A stretch of DNA of 64,000 nucleotides from the NCBI RefSeq assembly GCF_006151805.1, contig NZ_VDDA01000023.1, forward strand, positions 1-64,000, read 5' to 3'. Position 1 is the first letter of the stretch. Each line of letters begins with the position of its first letter. Source of the stretch: Methylobacterium terricola. Lineage in GTDB: Bacteria > Pseudomonadota > Alphaproteobacteria > Rhizobiales > Beijerinckiaceae. The notes under the pieces are model-generated. The model made no database searches, was not told the origin of the DNA, and was given only the letters and a program-made list of their open reading frames with translations. Shown here piece after piece: positions 45,319-54,261 of the stretch. Made by a program: the position numbers and the translations under genes.

Positions 45319-47309
45319 TGCCGGGATCCGACACGTTGTTCGAGCGCCGGCCGGCCGCGGCGGCCCTGCACTCCCGCGCCTACCAGATGGAGACGGTGCA
45401 GGCGCTGCTGGACTACTGGCGGGCCGGCGGCGGCAACCCGCTCGTCGACCTCGCCACCGGCACCGGCAAGTCCGTCTGCATCGCCCAGCTCATCGACCTC
45501 GTGTTGACCGAGTGGCCCGACATGCGGGTGCTCGTGCTGGTCCACGTCAAGGAGTTGGTGGCGCAGAACGTGAAGGCGCTGCTGCGCCTGTGCCCGAACG
45601 CGCCGGTCGGCATCAACGCGGCCAGCCTCGGCCAGCGCGACCGGCACGCCCAGGTGCTGTTCGCCTCGATCCAGAGCGTCTACCGCGAGGACGGCTACTC
45701 GCTGGGCAAGCGCGACCTGGTGCTGATCGACGAGGCGCACCTCGTGCCGAAGTCGGGCGACGGCATGTACCGCACCCTCGTCGATAGCTTGCGCGAGCGG
45801 GTGCCCGACCTGCGCGTCGCCGGCTTCACGGCCACGCCCTACCGGCTCGACAGCGGGCGCCTCGACCAGGGAGACGAGCGGCTGTTCGACCGCATCGTCT
45901 ACACCTACGGCATCGGCGACGCGGTGCGCGACGGCTGGCTGGCACCGCTCGTCAGCAAGGCGACGCTCACCGGCTTCGACCTCTCGGGCGTCGCCCGGCG
46001 CGGCGGCGAGTTCGTGGAGGGCCAGCTGCAGGCGGCGGTCGACCAGATCGACGTGACCGAGGCGGCCTGCGACGAGATCGTGGCTCTGGGCCGGGACCGG
46101 CAATCCTGGCTCGCCTTCTGCGCCGGCGTCGAGCACGCGCTGAACGTGCGCAACGCGCTCCGCGCCCGCGGCATCGCCGCCGAGACCGTGACCGGCGAGA
46201 CCGCGTCCGGCGAGCGCGACCGGCTGGTGGGGCAGTTCCGGGAGGGCCGCATCCGCTGCCTGACCAACGCCATGGTGCTCACTACCGGCTTCGACGCGCC
46301 CGGCGTCGACCTCATCGCCATGCTGCGGCCGACCCTCTCGACCGGCCTCTACGTCCAGATCCTGGGGCGCGGCACCCGGCCGGTCTACCCGGACGGCTTC
46401 GACGCGAACGAGGCGAGCCCGGAGGAGCGGCGGGCGGCGATCGCCGAGAGCGTCAAGGCCAACTGCCTCGTGCTGGACTTCGCGCAGAACGTCCTGCGGC
46501 ACGGGCCCGTGGACGCGCTGACCCCACCGGCGAGAAGCGGTCCGGCGCGGGCGGCGCCCGAGATGGCCGTGAGGCCGGAGACGGTCCGGGCGAAGGCCTG
46601 CCCGCACTGCAGCACCCTCGTCGGCCTCGACGAATACGCCTGCACCGCGCCCGGCTGCGGATTCGAGTGGGAACGGCCGGTGCCGAAGCACGATCCGGTG
46701 GCGGATGCCGAGCGACCGGTGATGCAGGGCGCGCCGCCCCCGCCGCCCGACCCGTGGGTGCCGGTGACCGGCATGGTGGCCGCCCGGCACGTCAAGCGGT
46801 TCGAGCCGGAGGCGCCGCCGACGCTGCGGGTGGACTATGCCTGCGGCTTCGTGAGCCACGCCGAGTGGGTGTGCTTCGAGCACCAGGGCGTCGCCAGGGC
46901 CAAGGCCGAGAAGTGGTGGCGCGACATGCGCGGCCGCCAGCCGGCGCCGGCGAGCGTGGACGAGGCGCTGGAGCGCCTGGAGGACGGCGAGCTCGCCCGG
47001 CCGAGCCACATCGTGGTGAAGCAGGACGGCAAGTTCGCCCGTGTCGCCAGCCGCCGCTTCGCGCCGGACGAGCTTGCCCGGGTGCGGGCCTACGCGCCCC
47101 GCTCCGTGACCGAGCGCGAGGACGCGGCGTGGTGGCGTGTGCTGGGCCTCGACCCCTTTGCCCACGCGGACGAGGTGCGGGCGGCGTTCCGGCGGCTCGC
47201 CCGCGAGCACCACCCGGACCACGGCGGCTCGCATGCCGCGATGACCAACATCAACCGCGCCTACGTCGAGGGCTTGCGCGCCGCGAGCTCCGCCGACGTG
47301 CCGTTCTGA
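45315..47309 (+). CDS. DEAD/DEAH-box helicase with zinc ribbon and C-terminal J domain
   Basis: A 664-residue fusion. The SF2 helicase core has Walker A DLATGTGKSVCIA near residue 50, DEAH (LVLIDEAHLV) near 138, FTATPYRLD and LGRGTRPVYPDG. A zinc ribbon follows near 430 (KACPHCSTLVGLDEYACTAP). Residues about 612-655 form a J domain with the HPD tripeptide (ARDREHHPDHGG-type, reading LAREHHPDHGGS), preceded by WWRVLGLDPFAHADEVRAAF. It is probably the phage replicative or recombination helicase, with the J domain recruiting host DnaK. Confidence 0.85.
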   Translation: MMPGSDTLFERRPAAAALHSRAYQMETVQALLDYWRAGGGNPLVDLATGTGKSVCIAQLIDLVLTEWPDMRVLVLVHVKELVAQNVKALLRLCPNAPVGINAASLGQRDRHAQVLFASIQSVYREDGYSLGKRDLVLIDEAHLVPKSGDGMYRTLVDSLRERVPDLRVAGFTATPYRLDSGRLDQGDERLFDRIVYTYGIGDAVRDGWLAPLVSKATLTGFDLSGVARRGGEFVEGQLQAAVDQIDVTEAACDEIVALGRDRQSWLAFCAGVEHALNVRNALRARGIAAETVTGETASGERDRLVGQFREGRIRCLTNAMVLTTGFDAPGVDLIAMLRPTLSTGLYVQILGRGTRPVYPDGFDANEASPEERRAAIAESVKANCLVLDFAQNVLRHGPVDALTPPARSGPARAAPEMAVRPETVRAKACPHCSTLVGLDEYACTAPGCGFEWERPVPKHDPVADAERPVMQGAPPPPPDPWVPVTGMVAARHVKRFEPEAPPTLRVDYACGFVSHAEWVCFEHQGVARAKAEKWWRDMRGRQPAPASVDEALERLEDGELARPSHIVVKQDGKFARVASRRFAPDELARVRAYAPRSVTEREDAAWWRVLGLDPFAHADEVRAAFRRLAREHHPDHGGSHAAMTNINRAYVEGLRAASSADVPF

Positions 47310-47695
47310 TGTCGGCGGGAGGGAAGGGCGATGCCGTGGCGCGGGTGAAGGGCGACCGCGAGCCGGTGATCTGCGGCGTGTGCCGGCGCCGAGCGAATAC
47401 CGGCTTCGGCTGGGCCGGGAAGCAGGGCCGCCCGGTGCTGTGGCTGTGCGACAGCCCGGATTGCGGCCGGGTGGCGAGGAGCGTGTACGAGATGCCGACG
47501 ATCGAGCTGGACGAGTACGAGCGGCGGGCGCGCGACGCGGCCGGCGAGCGGGCAGGGGCCTTCCTCGACGCCATCGGCAAGACCGACCTCGCGACCCTGA
47601 CGCCCGAGGAATGGGCGACCTTCCTGCAGCAGGTCGTGGTCGGCTTCGAGGACGAGTTGCGCCGGATGCTCCTCGCCCGCACCGCGCCGTTCTGA
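47309..47695 (+). CDS. 128-residue zinc-finger-like phage protein
   Basis: An N-terminal cysteine set (VICGVCRRRANTGFGW, then WLCDSPDCGRVA) probably binds zinc, and a helical C-terminal part follows (TPEEWATFLQQVVVGFEDEL). I believe similar proteins are annotated DUF6511, but this is from memory. The ATG overlaps the helicase stop (TGATG), so the two are translated together. Confidence 0.55.
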   Translation: MSAGGKGDAVARVKGDREPVICGVCRRRANTGFGWAGKQGRPVLWLCDSPDCGRVARSVYEMPTIELDEYERRARDAAGERAGAFLDAIGKTDLATLTPEEWATFLQQVVVGFEDELRRMLLARTAPF

Positions 47696-47706
47696 GGACC
47701 AATGCG

Positions 47707-50067
47707 ATGCGTGCGGTGCCGGGTGCGTACGGGCAGATCGGGGCCCGCCTCGTGGAGCGGGGCTACGCGGCGATTCCGATCATCCCCGGCACCAAGCGCC
47801 CGGGCGTACCGCGGGCCGACGGCGCCTGGACCGGCCTCGACGACTGGCAGGCCCGGTTCCGCCACCGCCTGCCGGTCGAGGTCGAGGTCGAGCGCTGGTC
47901 CGAGAGCGGGGCCGGCGTCGGGATCGCGCTGGGCCCGCCCTCGGGCGGCACGGTGAGCGCCGACATCGACACAGACGACGCGGCGATCCGCGCCGTCCTG
48001 CTGACGATCCTGCCCGACACCACGGTCGGCAAGGCCGGGCGGAAGGGCGAGACGCTGTTCTACCGCGCGAGCCCCACCTTCCCGTCCCGGGCCTTCGACC
48101 TGCCCGGCCCGGACGGCAGGCCGATGCGCGTGCTCGACCTGCTCGGCCCGGGCAAGCAGACCGTGCTGCCGCCGACGCTCCATCCCGAGACCGGCGAGCC
48201 CTACCGCTGGACGCGCCTCGAGGCGCTCGACGGAGTGGCCCCCGGGGACCTGCCGTGGATCGGCGACGACGTCGGCGAGCGCATCGCCGCGGCGCTGGTG
48301 CCGTTCGGCTACCGGCCCGAGCCGCCGCGGCCGCCGCGCCGGGAGGCCCCGGCCGGGGAGGAGACGCCGCACCGCCGGGTCAACGACCTCGCCATGGCGG
48401 ATCTCGGCGCCTGGGTGCCGGAACTCGGCCTGCCCAAGCTGCGCCGCCGGGGCGGCGGCTACGTGGCGGTGCCGGTCTGGCGCCCGTCGCACACCGGCCG
48501 GCCGCTGGAGAAGCGCAGCCCCAACCTCAAGATCCACCCCGACGGCATCCGCGACTTCCACGACGGCAACCGGGCCTACACGCCCCTCGACCTCGTGATG
48601 GCGGCGCGAGGATACGCCCTGGACGAGGCCTTCGACTGGCTGGCGGGGCGGGTCGGCTACGGCGAGGGCCTGACCATCGACCTGCAGCCGCGGCGGGTGG
48701 AGATGCACGCGGGCGTGACGGTCGACGCCGAGACCGGCGAGGTGCTCGAGGCGCCGCCGGCGCCCGTTGATTCCCGCGACTTCCCGGACGCGGACCTGCG
48801 CGTGCCGGGGCTGGTGGGCGAGATTGCCGACTGGATCATGGCGTCGAGCCCCAAGCCGATCCGGCTGTTCGCCACCGCGGCGGCCCTGGTGACGGTCGGC
48901 ACGCTGATCGGCCGGCGGGTCTATTGCGGCACGCCGCGCTCGGGCGCCCACCTCTACGTGATGACGATCGCCGGCACCGGCGCCGGCAAGGAGCGGCCGC
49001 AGGAGGCGGTGCGCCAGATCCTCGACGCGGCGACCGGAGGGCAGCGGCTGCACACCGCGGCGGCCTCCTCGGCGGCGTCGCTGGCTTTGCGCCTCGCCGA
49101 GCGGCCGGTGCAGGTGCAGGTGGTGGACGAGGTCGACAAGATCCTGCGCCGGGTCGGCCACCGCAACGCCAACGCCCAGGAGGCCGAGATGCTGCAGGAT
49201 TACTGCACCCTCTGGGGCCGCGGCATGGGGACGTTCATCCCCAACAGCACCACCACGCGCGGCGACATCCTGATCCAGCGGCCGTGCCTGTCGCTCTACG
49301 GCGCCACCACTTTCACGTCGTTCTACGAGCAGATGCGCTCGAAGATGGTCTCCAACGGCTTCCTCAACCGCTTCCTGGTGCTGCCGCGGTTCGAGCGGGT
49401 GAAGGTGCAGGCCCGGGTGGCGCCGGAGGAGGAGGTGCCCGACGCGATCGTGGCGGCGGCCCGGCGCCTGTTCGAGTTCCAGGACGCGCCGCCGCCCGGC
49501 GTCGATCCCCGCCGGCACCTCGGCGCGACAGCGACGCTGCTGGACCCTGCCCGCCCGCCGCCGCTCGTGGTGGTCGAGATGACGGCCGGCGCGCAGGCGA
49601 TCTACGCCGCCTGCCGCGAGCGCGACGAAACGATGCTGGCCCGCGCCGACCACGACCCGCTCTACGAGGCCTGGAGCCGGGCGGCGGAGCTGACGAAGCG
49701 CGTGGCGCTGATCGTCGCCTGCGGGCGCTACGCAAAGGCCGGGCTCGCGGGCGTGCAGGTGGAGGAGGGGGACATGGCCTGGGCGCAGCGGCTGGTGGAC
49801 TGGTCGTTCAGCCTGTTCGTCACCGGCCTGCGGGAGAACATGGCCGAGAACGAGCATCAGGCGGGGCTGAAGGCAGTGCTCGGGTTCATCCGTCAGGCCG
49901 GGCGGCCAGTGAACCGCTCGGAGGTGTACCGGCGGGTGGACGGGCGGATGGACGCACGTCAGCTCGACAACGTGATGAAGTACCTCGTAACTAGCGGGCA
50001 GGTGGAGGAGATGTTGGAAAAGACGAAAGGAAGACCTAGAACGATGTATCAAGTTGCAATTTCGTAG
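47707..50067 (+). CDS. Primase-polymerase plus DUF3987-type helicase, with C-terminal winged-helix-like domain
   Basis: A 786-residue replication protein. The N-terminal archaeo-eukaryotic primase domain shows YAAIPIIPGTKRPGV and the metal-binding acidic motif SADIDTDD near residue 90. The central ATPase part has a P-loop-like TIAGTGAGKERPQEAV and acidic VVDEVDKILRR, as in DUF3987 proteins. The last 60 residues (IRQAGRPVNRSEVYRRVDG onward) closely match the C-terminus of the BRO protein at 54258. MRAVPGAYGQIG is the start. It is the last gene before the AT-rich DUF262/HEPN block. Confidence 0.8.
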   Translation: MRAVPGAYGQIGARLVERGYAAIPIIPGTKRPGVPRADGAWTGLDDWQARFRHRLPVEVEVERWSESGAGVGIALGPPSGGTVSADIDTDDAAIRAVLLTILPDTTVGKAGRKGETLFYRASPTFPSRAFDLPGPDGRPMRVLDLLGPGKQTVLPPTLHPETGEPYRWTRLEALDGVAPGDLPWIGDDVGERIAAALVPFGYRPEPPRPPRREAPAGEETPHRRVNDLAMADLGAWVPELGLPKLRRRGGGYVAVPVWRPSHTGRPLEKRSPNLKIHPDGIRDFHDGNRAYTPLDLVMAARGYALDEAFDWLAGRVGYGEGLTIDLQPRRVEMHAGVTVDAETGEVLEAPPAPVDSRDFPDADLRVPGLVGEIADWIMASSPKPIRLFATAAALVTVGTLIGRRVYCGTPRSGAHLYVMTIAGTGAGKERPQEAVRQILDAATGGQRLHTAAASSAASLALRLAERPVQVQVVDEVDKILRRVGHRNANAQEAEMLQDYCTLWGRGMGTFIPNSTTTRGDILIQRPCLSLYGATTFTSFYEQMRSKMVSNGFLNRFLVLPRFERVKVQARVAPEEEVPDAIVAAARRLFEFQDAPPPGVDPRRHLGATATLLDPARPPPLVVVEMTAGAQAIYAACRERDETMLARADHDPLYEAWSRAAELTKRVALIVACGRYAKAGLAGVQVEEGDMAWAQRLVDWSFSLFVTGLRENMAENEHQAGLKAVLGFIRQAGRPVNRSEVYRRVDGRMDARQLDNVMKYLVTSGQVEEMLEKTKGRPRTMYQVAIS

Positions 50068-50225
50068 CGCTTCATCAAATAGGCAGCGAACATGACGTTG
50101 TAAATTCGTCATTATAATTTACTAGTAAGTTGTATATTTTATTTATTGGTATATGATTTCGATGCTAAATCAGGCAGTGGCATTTATCAGAAGACTAGAT
50201 TATTTAATATAATATTTGGCAATAA

Positions 50226-50870
50226 CTAGCCATTCGCTATCTGCGTCGCGGCTGCTAGCAAAGCATTTCGATACACAAGATATACAGTATCAGGATTGTG
50301 GGCCGGATGAACGCTCGTAATTATCGTGTAAACGCTAATACCCGGGGCAGGACTACCAAAAATGCGAAGCGCAAGACTATCTAGAGCTCTCTGTGTGGTC
50401 GAAGAAACATGCGCGCAGGCATTTCTCATTGTTTTTAGATCGGAAAGTTGGGAATTTATATTGTTGATAGCACCTCTAACTGGATATCCATTTTGGAAAT
50501 AGATGTTTGATATTTGCTTGACATATTCGTGATTGCTAAAATCAAAATATTTCATGACCCCGACTGTCATTTTTTTTGCTTCGTCTCTCGAAGCGGGAGC
50601 GACCATTCTAACGGGCTGGCTTCCATTGATCGTTGTGGAGCCAGTCATATAAGCAGAAATTACTTCTTCCAAAAAATTCTCCCAAGCAATAAACATATTC
50701 AAAAATGCAGCATGAGTAATTTGCTGCCGTGATATCGATGTAAATAAATATGCTCCATTTGCATCTTGCTGATGGGCGCTTGCAATCAGTGCGTCGCACT
50801 GTATAAAAGACGATGTAATTTGCGCGAGAGCGTTTTGAGGCACGTTAATCAACCAGATTTTCTGACGCAT
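50226..50870 (-). CDS. HEPN-family protein (MAE_28990/MAE_18760-like), probable toxin or ribonuclease
   Basis: A 214-residue helical protein. AFLNMFIAWENFLEEVISAY resembles the first long HEPN helix, and LKTMRNACAHVSSTTQ holds the R-x4-H motif (RNACAH) that forms the active site in many HEPN RNases. I recall the block IAWENFLEE...SDLKTMRNACAHVSSTT in HEPN genes placed next to DUF262 genes, as here: it starts 26 bases before the DUF262 stop, so the two are co-translated. AT-rich, unlike the flanking phage genes. RNase activity is an inference. Confidence 0.65.
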   Translation of the reverse strand: MRQKIWLINVPQNALAQITSSFIQCDALIASAHQQDANGAYLFTSISRQQITHAAFLNMFIAWENFLEEVISAYMTGSTTINGSQPVRMVAPASRDEAKKMTVGVMKYFDFSNHEYVKQISNIYFQNGYPVRGAINNINSQLSDLKTMRNACAHVSSTTQRALDSLALRIFGSPAPGISVYTIITSVHPAHNPDTVYLVYRNALLAAATQIANG

Positions 50871-51919
50871 ATTCGCCAGTGATGAGTCTGATTAAATATT
50901 TAGTACGCCGCGACCTGACAGCCTCGTCAGTAGTTGCTCGAGTTGAATCTTGCAAAAATATTCGATCTTCGTCGGAGAGAATTACAGAATCTCTATTTGC
51001 GAAAATCTCTGTGATATGATCAAGCCTATTGCGCACAGAAGAGAGAGCTTTTTCACTCAAATCGATACTTGTCGGACTAAGCCCCGGTATTCCCGCTATA
51101 AAATGCGCAATGGAAGTGAAAAGCGTATAAAATAGAAAAAGGCCGGTTGAATTCGGTGCCAACCAAGCCGTCTGGAAATAACTCTGCGATTTTAGATATT
51201 GTTGTATCAAACCAAAGTGTGAGCCCGTCACCATCTCCAGTGAATTTATTCTCATATTTCTCGTAATACTTTGAAATCGAACGCTTAGCCTTGATACCCT
51301 CCATCATCGCAATCAACAAATCGGCAGTTATATTAACTTCGTTCATCCTCAGGACTTGATTCGGAGTAAAAATTTTCTGACTTATCCAGTACTCTGTATA
51401 ATACCGCGCGATTTCATCAGCGAGACTCTTGAAAGGACCAAAATGAGATGCATTTAATTTTTCCTGTTCGTTCAAGACTATTGCATACGAGTTGAGTCGG
51501 CCGAATATATCCAATACTTCGGAGTCGGATAAATTTATTAGTATATCTACAGATATTTCATAAGACAATATTTGGCTTTGCATAATCTCATCTAGCTGAC
51601 TAAACAATAAGCCTCCGTAATCTTTATTGTGAGATTTGCTTACTTTGAATCCGTCCTTTACAAAGGATAATATAGTCCGCAGCCGTTGCTGTCCGTCCAC
51701 CACTTCTCTGATGGATGTTTTCGTAGATACGTTAATTTTTTGCCTAATAAATACCTTTGGAATTGGCTTGCCACGCATAATTGTGTCGATAAGATAACTT
51801 TTAGCCTTATCGTTCCACACAGATCTACGCTGAAATCGTGGATTGAGTTCCAGCTGTCTAGCAGCTTCCCACTCAACGAAATCATTTATGCCGTATGTAC
51901 GGGAATCGTAACTCTTCAT
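50845..51919 (-). pseudogene. DUF262 (GmrS-N/ParB-like) protein with a frameshift near its C-terminus
   Basis: The N-terminal 260 residues are a clear DUF262 domain: LELNPRFQRRSVWND, TIMRGKPIPKVFIRQ and the hallmark VVDGQQRLRTILSF. DUF262 proteins act in GmrSD-type restriction and other defence systems. The frame is lost at a T5 run (plus strand A5, 51136-51140); one base fewer joins EFNRPF to LFYTLFTSIAHFIAGIPG and continues to a normal end (RRTKYLIRLITGEYASENL), 357 residues in all. Whether the change is a mutation or an assembly error cannot be told. The start is the ATG of MKSYDSRTYG. Confidence 0.7.
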
Positions 51920-52225
51920 CTGACCCTTTCGACACAACCGAGTTTTTTGGTATACTCGCATCATTGGATCCCTGGTTGCAATAGGCTTTGGCGCACGATT
52001 AGTCGCCCCAAAGCAGTGTTTCTCCAACGCGTATGGTATGGTTTTCTCAAATTATTGAACGATCGAATTTGATCCGAAAAAAGGAAGATTTCAATTATGA
52101 CTATGTATATTTAAATTTTTTTGTATAATATATCATGTATATAATTCTTTTAGCTAGGCTTTAAATTAATCCAGCCTCAACTACACCGTACCGTGGAAAC
52201 AATGTCTCTGGAGAGGGGCCACAAG
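51920..52225. other. AT-rich upstream region of the DUF262/HEPN operon
   Basis: About 300 bases, strongly AT-rich up to about 52160, between DUF262 and the next GC-rich gene on the same strand. Runs such as TATAATATATCATG could hold a promoter, but no defined operator or repeat array is seen. Confidence 0.4.
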
Positions 52226-52702
52226 TCATTCGGCCTCCTGCACGCGGCTCGGGCAGAGTGCCTTGAAGATTCGGATGTTGGTCGGGTAGCCGCTGGCGCT
52301 CGAGCCGTCCGCCACCTCGCTGGACGGGAGGCTCATGACCACGTACTTGGCCATGCTGTCCTTGCTGCGGGACCGGCCGGCGAAGCGGTAGCGGTTGCCC
52401 TGGAAGTCGGTGAACTCGCCGCGCGGGCAGTTGGCGGTGATCCGGTCGTTGAGCGGGACGGCCAGTTCCTCGCTGATGCAGGCGGGCGTCACCTTGCCGA
52501 CGTAGTCCCGGCAGAAGCCGACCGCGTCTTCGCGCGTGTGCCTGGTGCGGATCACCGCTTGAGCCGTGTCCAGGCCGCTCATCGACACGACGGTGACGGT
52601 CATGCCGGCGCGCGACCCGTAGTAGATCTTCCCCGAGGCCGCGGCCGGCGAGACCGCGAACAGGCCCAGCGTGCAGAGTGCGGCCGGCAGAACGTGTCTC
52701 AT
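52226..52702 (-). CDS. 158-residue exported hypothetical protein
   Basis: A signal peptide (RHVLPAALCTLGLFAVSPAAA) is followed by a compact domain with cysteines at FCRDYVGKVTPAC and NCPRGEFTDFQGNRYRF that may form disulfides. GGAGG lies upstream of the ATG, somewhat far. The RYRFAGRSRSKD region recalls small periplasmic proteins of alphaproteobacteria, with no named function. GC-rich like the phage backbone. Confidence 0.6.
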   Translation of the reverse strand: MRHVLPAALCTLGLFAVSPAAASGKIYYGSRAGMTVTVVSMSGLDTAQAVIRTRHTREDAVGFCRDYVGKVTPACISEELAVPLNDRITANCPRGEFTDFQGNRYRFAGRSRSKDSMAKYVVMSLPSSEVADGSSASGYPTNIRIFKALCPSRVQEAE

Positions 52703-52847
52703 CGCGGGGAACTCCTCCGCCTTCCGTCTGTCGACCGGGTGCCTCGCGAATCGTCCCTGATTCACGGAGGCCATAACGAAGGCATGCCGGGATATCGACT
52801 TGCAGCGCCCGAGCCAACCTTCTCCATTCATCCGCCGTGGGAGTGCA

Positions 52848-53330
52848 TCACCCCCGCCATTCCCCGCGTACGGCGAAGCAGGCCGCCACGAAGGCGGTGG
52901 CCAGGGCTGCGGCGAGTTCCCGTCCGCCTGACAGCACGAGCGTCAGGACGAGGCAGGTCAGGAATGCGGCCGTCCCCATCAGGAGCGGACGGCCGCGGCG
53001 GCGCGGGGGAGGGGCTGGAACCGGGGCCGAATCGGGTGGAGGCGGCGGAGCGGCCGGTTGCACCATGACCGGCTCGGCATGGACCCGGAGGCCGAATCCC
53101 ACCAGCGCGCTGAGCCCACCGAGGACGATCCAGGCCGGGATCAGGAACGACGCCATGCCGAGCACCATCGTCTGCTCGGACTTGTAGTGGAAGCCCGGCC
53201 GCGTCACGGCGACGATGCCGAGGAGAGGCAGGCCCACGCAGATCAGGGTCGTGATCCAGAAGATCCGGCGCGCCGACAGTTGCCACTCCCGGGAGATCGC
53301 CAATCCCCCCGGCCGCTCCGCCCCCGACAT
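52848..53330 (-). CDS. 160-residue multi-pass membrane protein
   Basis: Four hydrophobic segments are visible (RIFWITTLICVGLPLLGIVAV, MASFLIPAWIVLGGLSALVG, LLMGTAAFLTCLVLTLVL and LAAALATAFVAACFA), with a Pro-rich cytoplasmic or periplasmic linker (PAAPPPPPDSAPVPAPPP) between the second and third. No family recognised. It may be co-transcribed with the exported protein gene downstream. Confidence 0.6.
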   Translation of the reverse strand: MSGAERPGGLAISREWQLSARRIFWITTLICVGLPLLGIVAVTRPGFHYKSEQTMVLGMASFLIPAWIVLGGLSALVGFGLRVHAEPVMVQPAAPPPPPDSAPVPAPPPRRRGRPLLMGTAAFLTCLVLTLVLSGGRELAAALATAFVAACFAVRGEWRG

Positions 53331-53510
53331 CCGCTCTCACCCTGGGTAATTTCGCGTGCTCGACAATATCGAGGACAGATTCGGGGGTGATGCAAGGGAA
53401 ATTCGGACTGTGGCCCAGGGCTGTGTATGATCTCAGAACCACGGCTTCGGTGCGGTCCGGTGCGTCTGCGGCGCGCATCCCCTGTTCGTTGGCGATCACG
53501 CTCACGAGGA

Positions 53511-53717
53511 TCAGGACACGGACGTGAGGCCGAGCGCTTGAGCCAGCACCTGCCTCACCGCCTCGGGCCGAGACGGCTTCGGGTCGGGTTGCCGCGCGAT
53601 GAGTTCGTCGAGGGCGGCAAGCATATCCGGATCGAGGCGCAACATGATGCCCTCCTTGCGCCCGCCTGAAGGCTTGCGACCTCTACGTTTCGGGATATCC
53701 GCAATTGACGCATTCAT
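53511..53717 (-). CDS. Ribbon-helix-helix DNA-binding protein
   Basis: A 68-residue basic protein. KEGIMLRLDPDMLAALDELI and SRPEAVRQVLAQALG give the strand-helix-helix pattern of Arc/CopG repressors. The ATG at 53717 is preferred; an ATG six codons earlier (MGYPEI) is possible. Two copies of a palindromic sequence flank or overlap its start, suggesting self-control. It is divergent from the 53800 gene. Confidence 0.7.
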   Translation of the reverse strand: MNASIADIPKRRGRKPSGGRKEGIMLRLDPDMLAALDELIARQPDPKPSRPEAVRQVLAQALGLTSVS

Positions 53718-53733
53718 GATTTCGGGATATCCC
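53688..53733. promoter_or_regulatory. Two palindromic repeats at the start of the RHH gene
   Basis: TTTCGGGATATCC occurs at 53688-53700 and 53720-53732, 32 bases apart (about three helical turns), each centred on the palindrome GGATATCC. They straddle the start codon of the RHH gene and precede the divergent gene at 53800, as expected for an autoregulatory operator. The first copy also encodes residues DIPKR. Confidence 0.5.
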
Positions 53734-53799
53734 ATAAAGGACGGCCCGACAAGGTGCTTGCGACACCTGCCGGGCCTGACCCGAAGCACGGAGCATCCC

Positions 53800-54261
53800 A
53801 TGCGACAGGCTGAGCATACCCCTAACACATCCCAATGTGGCCCCGTCACCTCCGCCCTGGCAGCGACCCACGAGGCCCTGATGACACGCCGGTCCTTCGT
53901 GGCAAGCGCTGCCGCTTCAACGTCAGTGGCAGCGCCGGTCGCTGCCATGGCGCTGATCGATCCCTTTCCCGATGCCGAGCTCATCAGCTTGGGCCAGGAC
54001 CTGAACGAGGCGTGGGAGGCGGAGCGCCTTGCGGTTGACGAGGCGGTGGAAGGGGCCGTTCTGAGATGCTGCGACATCGTGAAGAGGATCGAACGCCAGC
54101 CCGCCACGACGCTCGCGGGCCTCACGATCAAAGTCTTGGCGCTCTCCTGGTGCCACGACGGAGATCCTTTGGCCTGGGCGAGCCTCTGCGCCTCGACGAC
54201 TGATCGTCGCCTCGTCGCATCAATCCTGACCGACATCATAGCCGCAAGAGGCACGGCGTGA
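53800..54261 (+). CDS. 153-residue hypothetical phage protein
   Basis: The N-terminus contains TRRSFVASAAASTSVAAPVA, a pattern like a Tat signal, but phage proteins of this type often carry it without known export. The rest is helical (DAELISLGQDLNEAWEAERL, VDEAVEGAVLRCCDIVKRIE). GGAG precedes the ATG. The stop overlaps the GTG of the BRO gene, so they are coupled. Confidence 0.55.
   Translation: MRQAEHTPNTSQCGPVTSALAATHEALMTRRSFVASAAASTSVAAPVAAMALIDPFPDAELISLGQDLNEAWEAERLAVDEAVEGAVLRCCDIVKRIERQPATTLAGLTIKVLALSWCHDGDPLAWASLCASTTDRRLVASILTDIIAARGTA

Noticed and set aside
44379..47702. Long minus-strand frame opposite the nuclease and helicase genes
   Set aside because: Antisense shadow in very GC-rich DNA. 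The plus-strand genes carry clear helicase, J-domain and nuclease motifs.
47251..50112. Long minus-strand frame of 953 codons opposite the primase-polymerase
   Set aside because: The composition is dominated by His/Arg/Leu/Val repeats with no domain, while the plus strand has intact primase and ATPase motifs.
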